Shown: positions 38,484-47,542 of the stretch, in pieces
Numbering within the stretch: the stretch's first letter is position 1
Layout of the letters: each line of letters opens with the position of its first letter
Assembly: GCF_020216065.1 (NCBI RefSeq)
Contig: NZ_JAIWNA010000003.1
Coordinates: forward strand, 200,882-264,881
From: Nocardia rosealba
GTDB taxonomy: Bacteria; Actinomycetota; Actinomycetes; Mycobacteriales; Mycobacteriaceae
Length of the DNA stretch: 64,000 nt
Reading direction: 5' to 3'
Notes under the pieces: generated by a model
Seen by the model: the letters and a program-made list of their open reading frames with translations, nothing else
Database searches by the model: none
What the model was told of the DNA's origin: nothing
Translations under genes and position numbers: made by a program

Positions 38484-40295
38484 ATGGGTGCGCGAAAAAC
38501 CCGCCGGATCGACCCGTGGTACCAGGCCGTCTTAGACGGGTGGGCGATCGTGCGCGGGCATCCGGCGTTGCGCCCGCTGGCCGGTGAGCTCTACCAGTTG
38601 GACAAGCGCGCACCGCCCGAGATGTGGGCACGGCTGGCGGGTGGCCGTCTCGAGTACCACCCGAATCGGCGTGCCACGGCGCAGGAATGGGCGTGGACCT
38701 TCGCGCATTGCCTGCTGCACGCCGGATTCGGGCACCTCGATCCGCGTAATACGCTGCCTACCAACATCATCGGGTTGGCCAGCGAGGACGCGCGGTTCTC
38801 CTCCCGGGTGCGCGCGCCGCATCCGGTGTACCGCGCCGCGTGCTGCGCCGCCGTCGACACCTATCTGGCGACGATGAAGATCGGCACCCCGCCCGATCCA
38901 GTGCCACCCGCACTGACCGACGAGCACGCCGCCGCCGCGCGCTGGCACGACACCGCGGTGCCGGACGCGTTCGCGCGCACCGGACCTCCCGACTTCCTGC
39001 TCACCGACGCCGAGACGGCCGCCCGTGTCGATGCGCCTGCCCGGTTCGCGGCGGGGGTGTCCGACGCCGCCCGTGTCGCCCTGGCCACCGCGGGTGGTGA
39101 CCACACACCCGACGGGAAGCGGCCACGCACGCAGTGGGACGCGGCGCTCGGCTGGTTCGTCTCGTCGTTCCCGTTGCTCGGTGCGTTCGCCGCCGGGATG
39201 ACCGTGGTCGCCGATGTGGAAGTCGTTCGGGCCGCCGGTATCTCGATCGCCGCCGTGAACGCCGACGCCGCCGAGATCTATGTGAATCCCTACGCCGGGC
39301 TCGGCGAAGAGGAATGGCGGTTCGTGCTCGCGCACGAGATGCTGCACGCGGCCCTGCGCCACGGCGAACGCGCGGACTGGCGCGACCACTACCTGTTCAA
39401 TGTCGCCTGCGATTACGTCGTCAACGGCTGGCTGGTGGAGATGAACGTCGGGCAGATGCCCGAAGGCCTGCTCTACGACCCGGAACTGAAAGGGTGTTCG
39501 GCCGAGGAGATCTACGACCGCATAGCCGGCGATCTGCGCAGGTTACGCAAGCTCGCCACGCTGCGCGGACGCGGACGCGGCGATGTCCTCGGCAAGCCCC
39601 TGCCGCATCCCGGCAGTGCCGGCCGCTATGTCGACCTCGACGAGTACTACCGCAACGCGCTGGTCACCGGGCTGGCTTACCACACCAACAGCGGTCGCGG
39701 ACATGTCCCGGCCGCGTTGGAGCAGGCCATTCGCGCCCTCGATCAGCCGCCGCTGCCGTGGGACGCGCGGCTGGCTCAGTGGTTCGACGAGCACATACCC
39801 ACCGTCGACAAACGCCGCAGCTACGCCCGCGCCTCCCGCAGGCAGGCCGCCACCCCCGACATCCCGCGCCCGGCCTGGGTGCGGCCGGAGGAGAACGTGC
39901 GCCTGCCGACCTTCGGTGTGGTTCTCGATACCTCGCTGTCGATGAACGTCACCCTGCTCGGCAAGGGACTCGGCGCCATCGCCTCGTACGCGCTGGCCAG
40001 GGACGTGCCACGGGCCCGTGTCGTCTACTGCGACGCGGCACCCTACGACGCGGGGTACGTCGCGGTGGAAGACATCGCCGCCGGAATGCGCGTGCGCGGC
40101 CGGGGCGGCACGGTGCTGCAACCCGCCGTCCGGCTCCTCGAACGCGCCGACGACTTTCCGGCCGACGGCCCGATTCTCGTCATCACCGACGGCGACTGCG
40201 ATGCGTTACGCATCCGCGGCGAACACGCCTTCCTGATCCCCGCGGGCGCGTCCCTTCCCTTCACCCCGAAAGGCCCGGTGTTCAGGATCCGGTGA
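38484..40295 (+). CDS. Metallopeptidase-like / VWA-like protein (DUF2201 type)
   Basis: A 603-residue protein with two visible domains. The N-terminal putative metallopeptidase has FVLAHEMLHAALRHGERADW (HExxH at about residue 286). The C-terminal VWA-like domain has the MIDAS-type sequence VVLDTSLSMN (D-x-S-x-S) near residue 480 and ITDGDCDALR. MoxR ATPases often remodel or load metal onto client complexes through such VWA partners; no client gene is obvious here. It overlaps the convergent GNAT gene by 14 bp at the 3' end. Confidence 0.85.
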   Translation: MGARKTRRIDPWYQAVLDGWAIVRGHPALRPLAGELYQLDKRAPPEMWARLAGGRLEYHPNRRATAQEWAWTFAHCLLHAGFGHLDPRNTLPTNIIGLASEDARFSSRVRAPHPVYRAACCAAVDTYLATMKIGTPPDPVPPALTDEHAAAARWHDTAVPDAFARTGPPDFLLTDAETAARVDAPARFAAGVSDAARVALATAGGDHTPDGKRPRTQWDAALGWFVSSFPLLGAFAAGMTVVADVEVVRAAGISIAAVNADAAEIYVNPYAGLGEEEWRFVLAHEMLHAALRHGERADWRDHYLFNVACDYVVNGWLVEMNVGQMPEGLLYDPELKGCSAEEIYDRIAGDLRRLRKLATLRGRGRGDVLGKPLPHPGSAGRYVDLDEYYRNALVTGLAYHTNSGRGHVPAALEQAIRALDQPPLPWDARLAQWFDEHIPTVDKRRSYARASRRQAATPDIPRPAWVRPEENVRLPTFGVVLDTSLSMNVTLLGKGLGAIASYALARDVPRARVVYCDAAPYDAGYVAVEDIAAGMRVRGRGGTVLQPAVRLLERADDFPADGPILVITDGDCDALRIRGEHAFLIPAGASLPFTPKGPVFRIR

Positions 40296-40779
40296 CGGCC
40301 AGTTCGAGGGTGAAGAACTGGCTGTACGGGTCGAGGGTGTAGTCGGCGAACGGCCCGCATTCGACGAAGCCGTGCCGCAGATACAGGCGCCGGGCCGGGG
40401 CGAAGAACTCGCTCGTCCCCGTCTCCAAGCTCAGGCGCCGGTATCCGCGCCGCTCGGCCTCCTCGATCAGCTGGGCGAGCACCGCGGCGGCGACACCACG
40501 CCCGGTGAATCCGGCGGCGGTCCGCATGGATTTGATCTCGCCGTGCTCCGGATCCAGCTCCTTCAGGGCGCCGCAGCCGACAAGCGCCGGTCCCGACCAC
40601 GCGCTCCACACGGTGACTGCCGGATCGCGCAACCCGGTCAGGTCGAGGGCGTGCATGCTGCACGCGGGGGAGTTGCCCGCCATTTCGGTGTGGTGCTCGG
40701 TGAGCAGGGTGGTGATCTGGTCGCCGGTGAGGTGGTCGACGGCGAGGGTGAGCTGCTCCGCCCGGGTGGTGTCGTGCAT
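40282..40779 (-). CDS. GNAT N-acetyltransferase
   Basis: The 165-residue acetyltransferase has the acetyl-CoA pyrophosphate loop in GFTGRGVAAAVLAQLIEEA (R/Q-x-x-G-x-G/A form) and the catalytic-type ARRLYLRHGFVECGPFADY. It ends with PYSQFFTLEL. Resembles YncA/ElaA-type enzymes that acylate small amines. Acceptor unknown. It converges on the VWA gene with a 14-bp overlap. Confidence 0.88.
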   Translation of the reverse strand: MHDTTRAEQLTLAVDHLTGDQITTLLTEHHTEMAGNSPACSMHALDLTGLRDPAVTVWSAWSGPALVGCGALKELDPEHGEIKSMRTAAGFTGRGVAAAVLAQLIEEAERRGYRRLSLETGTSEFFAPARRLYLRHGFVECGPFADYTLDPYSQFFTLELAVTGS

Positions 40780-40881
40780 CGCTCCATTGTGCCCGGGGCG
40801 GATGTGACGCGGGAAAACGGCACACGGCCGGGGTGGGCGATGCGACTATGAGGACGAGGGGCGAGCCGAAGGTGGTGGGGC

Positions 40882-41460
40882 GTGGCCGAATTCGTGGAGG
40901 ACTATGCGGTTTTGCGGTGGGCCGTGGTGTCGGCGTTCGTGCTGGCGGCCGGGATCGTGGTCGTGCGGTTGAGCAGGCGCGCGGTCCGGGCGGACGCGGC
41001 GGCCGACGGCGCGCACCTGCTGATGTGCCTGGTGATGCTGGCCATGCTGGTGTTCCCGGCCGCCACCGACCCGCACGCGATGCGCGGTTTGCTGACCGCG
41101 CTCACGATGGCCTTCGCGCTGCTGCTCGCCGAGCGGGTCGTGCAGTGGCGCAACGGACTGGTGCCGACGGCCGACGGGGTGCTCGCGCTGGGATATCACA
41201 CGGTGGCGGCGGCAGTGATGCTCTACGCCATGGCCGGGCACGGATCCGGTCATACCGGAATCCCGCCCGGGCCCGCGCTGGTGCTGGCGGCGCTGTTCGT
41301 GCTCGACGCGCTCGTCGCGCTCGGCACCGTCGGTCACCGGCCGCGCTGGCACCGCTTCGCCCATCCGGCAGGAACACACCCCCTGACCTCGGCCTTGGTG
41401 CCCCATGTGGTGATGGATATCGGGACGGCATTCATGTTGATCGCCGCTGTCGGCGGGTGA
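40882..41460 (+). CDS. DUF5134 membrane protein
   Basis: The 192-residue protein has five to six transmembrane helices and the DUF5134 features HLLMCLVMLAMLVFPAATDP near residue 45 and HVVMDIGTAFMLI at the end, with two conserved His/Met-rich helices that could bind copper. Family function is not established. GTG 40882 is the likely start; GGTGGTGGGG lies just upstream. The next gene starts 58 bp downstream on the same strand. Confidence 0.75.
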   Translation: MAEFVEDYAVLRWAVVSAFVLAAGIVVVRLSRRAVRADAAADGAHLLMCLVMLAMLVFPAATDPHAMRGLLTALTMAFALLLAERVVQWRNGLVPTADGVLALGYHTVAAAVMLYAMAGHGSGHTGIPPGPALVLAALFVLDALVALGTVGHRPRWHRFAHPAGTHPLTSALVPHVVMDIGTAFMLIAAVGG

Positions 41461-41518
41461 ATACCGATCCACAACCGTCCGGGCTGCGAATCGCCTTTGT
41501 GCGGACAGGAATTCGACT

Positions 41519-43168
41519 ATGAGTGGACAACGCGTTTCAGGCATGTCACCCGGGCGTCGGGGATTCGGTACGCCCCCACCGGAAATCCGGCCGACCGCCG
41601 CCGACCGCGAGGTGGTGCGTGCGCTCTACCGCGACGCGGGCCCGGCCGCCTACGGACTCGCCCTGCGGATCCTGCGCAGGCGGGGATCGGCGGAAGAGGT
41701 TGTCCGCGAGGGTTTTCAGCGCATCGCCGCGAGTCCGTGGATTACCGAGAGCAACGGTCGTGTCCCGGCCGGTGATGCGTGCCATGACCTCGCCACACCG
41801 TGGGGCCGTTCGGCATTCGTCGCGAACGAACCACGTACCGACCTCGGCGGCCACCCCGATCGCGCCGGCGGCTTCGATCACGAGGACCACTCGGGTAACG
41901 CCGACCGTCGCGACGATGCCGGCCGGTGGGATCACTCGACCGGACGAGATCATCCGGGAGGTCTGGACCGTTCGGGCGGATTCGGCAATCCGAACGGGTT
42001 CGACCGTTCGGGTGCCCTCGGGCACTCGGGTGGGACGTCTCGTTCGGGCCGGAGCGACGATGAGGGCGGCGACGGCTGTTCAGGTCGCTTCGGCGACACA
42101 GGCAGCCTCGGTCATGAGCCGAGATTCGAGGTGCCGCACGACCGGAGGGGTCGGCTCGACAACGAAGGCCGACTGGATCGAGCGGGCCGCCGCGACCACA
42201 CAGGCCGATACGACCACCCGGAGCGAGACGACCACAGGGATCGCCTCGATGACTCCGGTCGCCCCGACTACGCGGCGCTGCACGACCCACGGCTCGGTTT
42301 CGCACGCCGAGACAGCGAGGTATACCTCCACCGCCGAGCAGGCCGAACGGAACACGCGGATCGCGGACACCATGCGAGCCGACTGCTGGACTCAGGTCTG
42401 TCGGGCGACGCGGTCATGTTCGACGGTGTCGGTTCGACTGATGGTGCGGGCCTACTAGATCGTGCAGGGCGCCTCGATGTCGCAGGTCACCCGGACGGTG
42501 CCGCGCCCTTCGATGTCACCGACCCCCTCGCCGACCCGGCCCACTTCGACACACCCGACGCGACCGGCACCCGGTACATGCCGACCCTGCACACCAGACT
42601 CCTGGCCCAGGTGCACCGCCTCGCCATCCAGCGTCTGCGCCTGGACCGCAACGACCGCATCGACATCCCCTGGCTGGCCGCCTCGGCCCGGCTCGGTTTC
42701 GACCCCCTCGACAGCCGCTGCGAAGTCTTCGTCCTCGCCTACTACGGTGGGCGCACCTACCGTTCCATCGCCCGGGAACTCGGGATGCGCGTCCCGGCCG
42801 TCACCCGCCTGCTGGCCGAGGGCATCGAACGCCTCGCCCACCAGCGTCTCGTCCGCGTCGCCGCGCGCCGCCCCTGGACCCCGCCCGGTTCGGTCCTCGC
42901 CCTCGCCGACGCCTACGCCCTCGACGCCGTCGCCGAGCTCGAGCACCACCACATCGAGAACAAGCTGGCCGCCACGACCACTACCGGCCTCGCCCAGTTC
43001 GACGCCAGAGTCGGGGGAGTGCACGAGCTGCTGGCCCAACTGGCCGCCGACGATCGGCAGCCCCCACCCCGCAACCTGGAACAGCGCATCCTCGCCGCGA
43101 TCGACAGCCCGGGCCGACGCGGTGCCCGGACCGGCAGGCCGCCGTGGTTGCCCCGCTTCGGGAGTTAG
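41519..43168 (+). CDS. ECF-sigma-like protein split by a hexapeptide-repeat insert
   Basis: The 549-residue protein joins three parts. Residues about 27-75 resemble sigma region 2 (EVVRALYRDAGPAAYGLALRILRRRGSAEEVVREGF). Residues about 85-350 are a low-complexity insert with a six-residue period, G-x-x-D-x-x (GRLDNE, GRLDRA, GRRDHT, GRYDHP; GGLDRS, GGFGNP, NGFDRS, GALGHS). Residues about 351-480 resume with HRLAIQRLRL and a region 4 helix-turn-helix (FVLAYYGGRTYRSIARELGMRVPAVTRLLAEGIERL), then a C-terminal helical tail. The frame is continuous and the insert is about 800 bp. Function as a sigma factor is not certain. Confidence 0.7.
   Translation: MSGQRVSGMSPGRRGFGTPPPEIRPTAADREVVRALYRDAGPAAYGLALRILRRRGSAEEVVREGFQRIAASPWITESNGRVPAGDACHDLATPWGRSAFVANEPRTDLGGHPDRAGGFDHEDHSGNADRRDDAGRWDHSTGRDHPGGLDRSGGFGNPNGFDRSGALGHSGGTSRSGRSDDEGGDGCSGRFGDTGSLGHEPRFEVPHDRRGRLDNEGRLDRAGRRDHTGRYDHPERDDHRDRLDDSGRPDYAALHDPRLGFARRDSEVYLHRRAGRTEHADRGHHASRLLDSGLSGDAVMFDGVGSTDGAGLLDRAGRLDVAGHPDGAAPFDVTDPLADPAHFDTPDATGTRYMPTLHTRLLAQVHRLAIQRLRLDRNDRIDIPWLAASARLGFDPLDSRCEVFVLAYYGGRTYRSIARELGMRVPAVTRLLAEGIERLAHQRLVRVAARRPWTPPGSVLALADAYALDAVAELEHHHIENKLAATTTTGLAQFDARVGGVHELLAQLAADDRQPPPRNLEQRILAAIDSPGRRGARTGRPPWLPRFGS
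41776..42560 (+). repeat. 18-bp-period repeat region encoding G-x-x-D-x-x units
   Basis: The DNA behind the sigma-like insert has a degenerate 18-bp period matching the six-residue unit; roughly forty units can be counted with a few phase shifts (for example near 42,140). Several reading frames on both strands lack stops here, which reflects the composition and not extra genes. Confidence 0.75.
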
Positions 43169-43181
43169 CTGCGAACCGGAA

Positions 43182-43883
43182 TCAGAGCACCACCACGTGG
43201 TCCTCGACGACCCGTCCGCCCAGGCGCACCCAGCCGTCGGAATCCCACTCGGTGTAGAGCTGGGAACCCTGCCCCTGGGTGATGACTAGCCCGCGCCGCA
43301 ACTTGGCGGTGAGGGCGACGGCGGCCGCGCCGGTCGCCTCGTCCTCGGCGATGCCCATGGCGGGCGCGAACATCCGGGAGCGCACGGCACCGCGCGATTC
43401 ATCGGTCCACGTCCACACGTAGTGCTGGCCTTCGGTGTAGTCCGAGGCGCGGAGCATGGCCAGTTCGTCGAGTGAACCGGCCTGGTGGAAGGTGAAATCC
43501 GGGGCCCATTCGGCGCGGGCGGTGATCCAGGTGAGCCCGTCGGTCTCGGTCACCCGGACCGGGCCCGCCGGCACGTTCAGCGTGTGCACGGGAGTGCCGC
43601 GCGCGGCCATCCACCATCCGGTGCCCACGGTGGGGTGCCCGGCGAAGGGCAGTTCGACGGCCGGAGTGTAGATCCGGACGTCGGCGACACCGTCGACAGG
43701 TTCCCCGACCACCGTGGTCTCGCTGAACCCCAGCCGCGCGGCGAGTTCCTGTTTGTCGAGCGCGACGACATCACCCGCGCGGGCGATACCGAGCGCATTG
43801 CCGAGCCTGCCCGTCGGATCGGTGAACACGCGGACGACCTCGACCTGGATGTCAGGGGCTTCCGGCACATCGTGTGCGTTCAT
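43182..43883 (-). CDS. PhzF-family isomerase
   Basis: The 233-residue protein has the PhzF signature: VRVFTDPTGRLGNALGIA at the start, catalytic Glu in GFSETTVVGE, ELPFAGHPTVGTGW and EATGAAAVALTA. The fold is a double diaminopimelate-epimerase-like barrel. Usual length is about 260-290 residues, so this is a compact form. It would isomerise a small acid; substrate unknown. ATG 43883 fits the domain start. It converges on the sigma-like gene, 13 bp apart. Confidence 0.88.
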   Translation of the reverse strand: MNAHDVPEAPDIQVEVVRVFTDPTGRLGNALGIARAGDVVALDKQELAARLGFSETTVVGEPVDGVADVRIYTPAVELPFAGHPTVGTGWWMAARGTPVHTLNVPAGPVRVTETDGLTWITARAEWAPDFTFHQAGSLDELAMLRASDYTEGQHYVWTWTDESRGAVRSRMFAPAMGIAEDEATGAAAVALTAKLRRGLVITQGQGSQLYTEWDSDGWVRLGGRVVEDHVVVL

Positions 43884-43955
43884 GCTCGCGAGCCTACCGC
43901 GCAAGATCAACACCGCCGTCCGGGCGGTTCTCACGCCGCGTCACGCGCGCGAACG

Positions 43956-43994
43956 CGAACGACCCCGACCCGGCACGCGGATCGGGGTCGTTCG
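43956..43994 (-). terminator. Terminator hairpin after ahpD
   Basis: CGAACGACCCCGA (43956-43968) pairs with TCGGGGTCGTTCG (43982-43994): a perfect 13-bp stem with a 13-base loop, 10 bp past the ahpD stop (minus strand). It probably ends the ahpC-ahpD transcript. Confidence 0.7.
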
Positions 43995-44003
43995 ACGAGC
44001 GGA

Positions 44004-44543
44004 TCAGACGGCGGCCGCGGCCAGCGCCTCGGTGGCGGCGACGGCCTGGCCGACACCGGCCACGATCGCCGCCGCACGCAGCGACTCGAAGATCACCTCA
44101 CGCGAGACACCGGCCTCACGCAGCGTCTTCTCGTGCGAATCGAGGCAGTGCGCGCAGCCGTTGATGGAGGAGACCGCGAACGACCACAGTTCGAAATCGG
44201 CCTTCTCCACGCCCGGGTTGCCGATGATGTTCATCCGCAGGCCCGCGCGCAGGTCGTCGTACTTGCCGTCCAGGAACGCCTTGCCCCGGTAGAACACATT
44301 GTTCATGCCCATGATCGACGCGGCACCCAGCGCGGCCTCGTAGGCCTCGGCGGACAGCACGTCGGCGGCTTCCTCGGCGATCTCGCGCAGCGTGGTGGCC
44401 GAACGGGTGGCGGCCGCGGAGGCGAGCAGAGTGCCCCACAGCTGCTGTTCGTTCAGCACGGTGGTGCGCGAAATCGAGGACAAGTTGAGCTTGAGGTCCT
44501 TGGCGTACTCGGGAAGAGAGTTCTTCAGGTTCTCGATGCTCAT
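44004..44543 (-). CDS. ahpD: Alkylhydroperoxidase AhpD
   Basis: The 179-residue protein closely follows mycobacterial AhpD: starts [23 protein letters not shown], contains the active CxxC with charge relay in [17 protein letters not shown], and ends [12 protein letters not shown]. It is a trimeric disulfide reductase that links AhpC to dihydrolipoamide/Lpd. It follows ahpC after 44 bp, on the same strand. Confidence 0.95.
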   Translation of the reverse strand: MSIENLKNSLPEYAKDLKLNLSSISRTTVLNEQQLWGTLLASAAATRSATTLREIAEEAADVLSAEAYEAALGAASIMGMNNVFYRGKAFLDGKYDDLRAGLRMNIIGNPGVEKADFELWSFAVSSINGCAHCLDSHEKTLREAGVSREVIFESLRAAAIVAGVGQAVAATEALAAAAV

Positions 44544-44587
44544 GGAAAAGGCGCTCCTGTCAGGGGGATCGGGTGGAGAAGGGTGGA

Positions 44588-45175
44588 TCAGACGCTGGCG
44601 GAGAGCAACTCGCCCGCGTTGATGGTCGGGTCGCCCTTCTTCCAGTTGCACGCGCACAGCTCGTCGGACTGCAGGGCGTCGAGCACGCGCAGCACCTCGT
44701 CGACGTTGCGGCCGACGGAACCGGCGGTCACCGAGACGAACTGGATCTCGTTGTTCGGGTCGACGATGAAGGTGGCGCGGTCGGCGACACCGTCGGCGTT
44801 GAGAACGCCGGTGGCGGCGGCCAGTTCACGCTTGAGGTCCGACAGCATCGGGAAGGGGAGGGTCTTGAGATCCTCGTGCTGTGCACGCCACTGGAAGTGC
44901 ACGAACTCGTTGTCCACCGAGGCGCCGAGGACCTGGGTGTCGCGGTCGGCGAACTCGTCGTTCAGCTTGCCGAACGCCGCGATCTCGGTGGGGCAGACGA
45001 AGGTGAAGTCCTTCGGCCAGAAGAACACGACCCGCCACTTGCCCGCGTGGTCGTCGCTGGTGATCTGGGTGAAGTAATCGTCGGGCTGCTGCGCGTCGAC
45101 CTTCGACAGGTCGCCTCCGATGACGGCCTTGAGGTTGTATGCCGGGAACTGGTCGCCAATGGTCAGCAGAGCCAT
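44588..45175 (-). CDS. ahpC: Peroxiredoxin AhpC
   Basis: The 195-residue 2-Cys peroxiredoxin has peroxidatic Cys in [13 protein letters not shown] and resolving Cys in SDELCACNW. It begins [15 protein letters not shown], matching mycobacterial AhpC, with GAGGAGA 5 bases upstream of ATG 45175; two upstream in-frame starts (45181, 45238) are less likely. It reduces peroxides and peroxynitrite. Divergent from oxyR across about 110 bp, as in mycobacteria. Confidence 0.96.
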   Translation of the reverse strand: MALLTIGDQFPAYNLKAVIGGDLSKVDAQQPDDYFTQITSDDHAGKWRVVFFWPKDFTFVCPTEIAAFGKLNDEFADRDTQVLGASVDNEFVHFQWRAQHEDLKTLPFPMLSDLKRELAAATGVLNADGVADRATFIVDPNNEIQFVSVTAGSVGRNVDEVLRVLDALQSDELCACNWKKGDPTINAGELLSASV

Positions 45176-45284
45176 GCTCATCTCCTCGTTGATGGTGTGG
45201 TCGTGCTCGTCGTGTGAGCCCGCAAAGATCTTGCCCAAAGCCTACTGAAAGGTAAAGCCGATCGCTCGTTCTACACTGATAGGC

Positions 45285-46193
45285 GTGACTGATCAGACTT
45301 ATCAGCCAACCCTCTCGCAGCTGCGTGCGTTCGTCGCCGTCGCCGAATACCGGCATTTCGGCACTGCCGCAGCGCGTTTGGCTGTGAGCCAACCCACGTT
45401 ATCGCAGGCACTCGCATCACTGGAAAACGGCCTCGGCCTGCAGCTGATCGAGCGCAGCACGCGCCGGGTGCTGGTCACCGCCGCCGGGATGCGGCTGCTG
45501 CCACAGGCGATGGCCACGCTCGAGGCGGCCGACCGTTTCGTCGCCTCGGCGACCGGCGACAGCCTCGGTGGCGTGCTGCGGTTGGGCATCATCCCGACCG
45601 TCGCCCCGTATGTGCTGCCCGGCCTGCTGCCCGAGCTGCGCCGCAAACTGCCCAACCTGGTGCCCCAGGTCGTGGAGGACCAGACGGCCCGCCTGCTCGA
45701 CGGCCTGCGTACCGGTGTGCTCGACGTGGCGGTGCTCGCGTTGCCGAGCGAAGCGCCCGGTCTGGTCGAAATCCCGCTCTACTCCGAAGAATTCGTACTC
45801 GTGACACCGCGCGGGCACGAGCTGGCCGGGCGCACCGACCTGGCCGCGCCGGTTCTGGCCGACCTGCCCCTGTTGTTGCTCGACGAGGGTCACTGCCTGC
45901 GCGATCAGACGCTCGAACTGTGCCGCACCGCCGAGGTGCATCCCGGTTCGGTCGGTGACACCCGCGCCGCCTCGCTGACCACCGTGGTGCAGTGTGTGGC
46001 GGGCGGGCTCGGGGTGACGCTCATCCCGCAGATGGCGGTGCCGGCCGAAACCGCGCGCGGCACCCTCGAGACCGCGCGGTTCGCCGATCCCGCGCCGGGA
46101 CGCACGATCGGCCTGGCCTACCGCGCGTCCTCGGCCCGGGCCGACGACTACGAGTACCTGGCGGCGGTGATCCGCTCGAAGCGGCCTTTCTGA
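45285..46193 (+). CDS. oxyR: Peroxide-sensing LysR regulator OxyR
   Basis: The 302-residue LysR protein has an N-terminal winged helix ([34 protein letters not shown]) and the redox Cys pair in the effector domain ([23 protein letters not shown]). It is intact, unlike the decayed oxyR of M. tuberculosis. It should activate ahpC-ahpD when oxidised. GTG 45285 is the start. The 109-bp gap to ahpC (45176-45284) must hold both promoters and the OxyR site, but I could not pick out the binding site with confidence. Confidence 0.93.
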   Translation: MTDQTYQPTLSQLRAFVAVAEYRHFGTAAARLAVSQPTLSQALASLENGLGLQLIERSTRRVLVTAAGMRLLPQAMATLEAADRFVASATGDSLGGVLRLGIIPTVAPYVLPGLLPELRRKLPNLVPQVVEDQTARLLDGLRTGVLDVAVLALPSEAPGLVEIPLYSEEFVLVTPRGHELAGRTDLAAPVLADLPLLLLDEGHCLRDQTLELCRTAEVHPGSVGDTRAASLTTVVQCVAGGLGVTLIPQMAVPAETARGTLETARFADPAPGRTIGLAYRASSARADDYEYLAAVIRSKRPF

Positions 46194-46233
46194 GCCCGAA
46201 CCACTCGAACCGCCGCCCAGCTCGACTGCTATT

Positions 46234-46248
46234 TTGAACATCGTTCAA
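46234..46248. promoter_or_regulatory. BioQ-type operator for bioYMN
   Basis: TTGAACATCGTTCAA is a perfect palindrome with a 3-base centre and matches the actinobacterial BioQ motif TGAAC-N3-GTTCA. A TATTTT -10-like sequence (46230-46235) overlaps it. It lies 24 bp upstream of the preferred bioY start, so repression by the TetR-family BioQ in the presence of biotin is likely; no bioQ gene lies in this window. Confidence 0.8.
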
Positions 46249-46272
46249 TTGCTTGTGCAAAGGAAGCCCGAC

Positions 46273-46857
46273 GTGCCCGATCCAGAGAACACCGCCACGC
46301 GTACCGGCCGCTTCGCCGCCCGGGACCTGGCGCAGATCGCGGTGTTCGCCGCGCTGATCGCCGCCCTCGGGCTGCCGGGCGCGATCACTGTCGGCTTCAG
46401 CGGCGTCCCCATCACCTTGCAAACCCTCGGCGTGATCCTCACCGGCGCGATCCTCGGCGCACGCAAAGGTGCCGCGGCGGTCGCCGTGTTCATCGCGCTC
46501 ACGCTGATCGGTCTGCCGCTGCTCTCGGGTGGGCGCACCGGCCTGACCGCGCTGGCCTCGCCGACCGCGGGCTATCTGATCGGGTGGATCCCGGCGACCC
46601 TGCTGATCGGCTGGCTCACCGCCCGGATCCTGCCGAAATACCCGCTCGCGCTCGGCCTGCTGATCAACGCCATCGGCGGCATCGTGGTCATCTACCTGTT
46701 CGGCACCGCGGGCCTGCTGGTCCGCACCGAACTGGATCTGTGGGCCGCGATCTCGAGCAACTTCGCATTCCTGCCCGGCGACCTGGCCAAGGTCGTCATC
46801 GCGACGGTGGTCGCCAAGGGTGTGCACCGGGCGTACCCGGGGCTGATCCGCGCGTGA
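46273..46857 (+). CDS. bioY: Biotin transporter S component BioY
   Basis: The 194-residue membrane protein has six hydrophobic helices and BioY landmarks: RDLAQIAVFAALIAALGLPG, GVPITLQTLGVILTGAILG, LPLLSGGRTGLTALASPTAGYL and FLPGDLAKVVIATVVA. It is the biotin-binding S subunit of an ECF transporter. GTG 46273 is chosen over TTG 46234 because the TTG lies inside the BioQ-type palindrome, whereas AAGGAAG precedes the GTG. The next gene follows after 4 bp. Confidence 0.93.
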   Translation: MPDPENTATRTGRFAARDLAQIAVFAALIAALGLPGAITVGFSGVPITLQTLGVILTGAILGARKGAAAVAVFIALTLIGLPLLSGGRTGLTALASPTAGYLIGWIPATLLIGWLTARILPKYPLALGLLINAIGGIVVIYLFGTAGLLVRTELDLWAAISSNFAFLPGDLAKVVIATVVAKGVHRAYPGLIRA

Positions 46858-46861
46858 GCCG

Positions 46862-47542
46862 ATGAGTGAGATCGTCGTCGATTCGGTCGGCCACCGGTTC
46901 GGTGACCGGGTGGTGTTGCGCGATATCGACCTGACCATCACCGAGCGACGTGTCGGCTTCATCGGCGCCAACGGTTCCGGGAAGTCGACGCTGGCCCGCA
47001 TGCTCAACGGCCTGCTGAAGCCGACCACCGGCACCGTCACCGTCGACGGGATCGACTCCGCCCGCAAAGGCGCCCAGGTACGGCGCAAGGTCGGGTTCGT
47101 GTTCACCGATCCCGACACCCAGATCGTGATGCCGACGGTCGGTGAGGATCTGGCCTTCTCGTTGCGGCGCAGCGGGCTGAGCCGAACCGAGATCGCCGAC
47201 CGGGTGCGGCGCATGCTCGACCGGTTCGGTCTCGCCGGGCACGCCGACCATCCCGCGCACCTGCTCTCCGGTGGGCAGAAGCAGTTGCTGGCGCTCGGTT
47301 CGGCGTTGATCCGCGAGCCCGAGGTGATCGTCGCCGACGAACCGACCACCCTGCTCGACCTGCGCAACGCCCGCCTGGTGTCGCAGGCCTTGAATTCGCT
47401 CGACCAGCAGGTGATCGTGGTGACCCACCAGCTCGCCCTGCTCGACGGTTTCGATCGAGTCGTGGTGCTGGACGACGGTTCTGTCGCCTTCGACGGTGCC
47501 CCGGCCGATGCCGTCGGCGCATACCGGCGCCTGGTCGAATGA
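46862..47542 (+). CDS. bioM: Biotin ECF transporter ATPase BioM
   Basis: The 226-residue ATPase has Walker A GANGSGKST, Q-loop FTDPDTQIV, signature LLSGGQKQLLALGSAL, Walker B VIVADEPTTLLD and switch VVTHQLALL. It energises biotin uptake by BioY/BioN. Shorter than typical CbiO-like ATPases because it lacks a C-terminal extension. Stop overlaps bioN by 4 bp. Confidence 0.92.
   Translation: MSEIVVDSVGHRFGDRVVLRDIDLTITERRVGFIGANGSGKSTLARMLNGLLKPTTGTVTVDGIDSARKGAQVRRKVGFVFTDPDTQIVMPTVGEDLAFSLRRSGLSRTEIADRVRRMLDRFGLAGHADHPAHLLSGGQKQLLALGSALIREPEVIVADEPTTLLDLRNARLVSQALNSLDQQVIVVTHQLALLDGFDRVVVLDDGSVAFDGAPADAVGAYRRLVE

Noticed and set aside
41742..42305. Minus-strand and alternate plus-strand frames inside the sigma-like repeat insert
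   Set aside because: They arise from the 18-bp repeat composition; they lack start signals and domain similarity.
43885..44003. Possible small gene between ahpD and phzF
   Set aside because: The space is explained by a 13-bp-stem terminator and the phzF leader; no start with a ribosome site was found.
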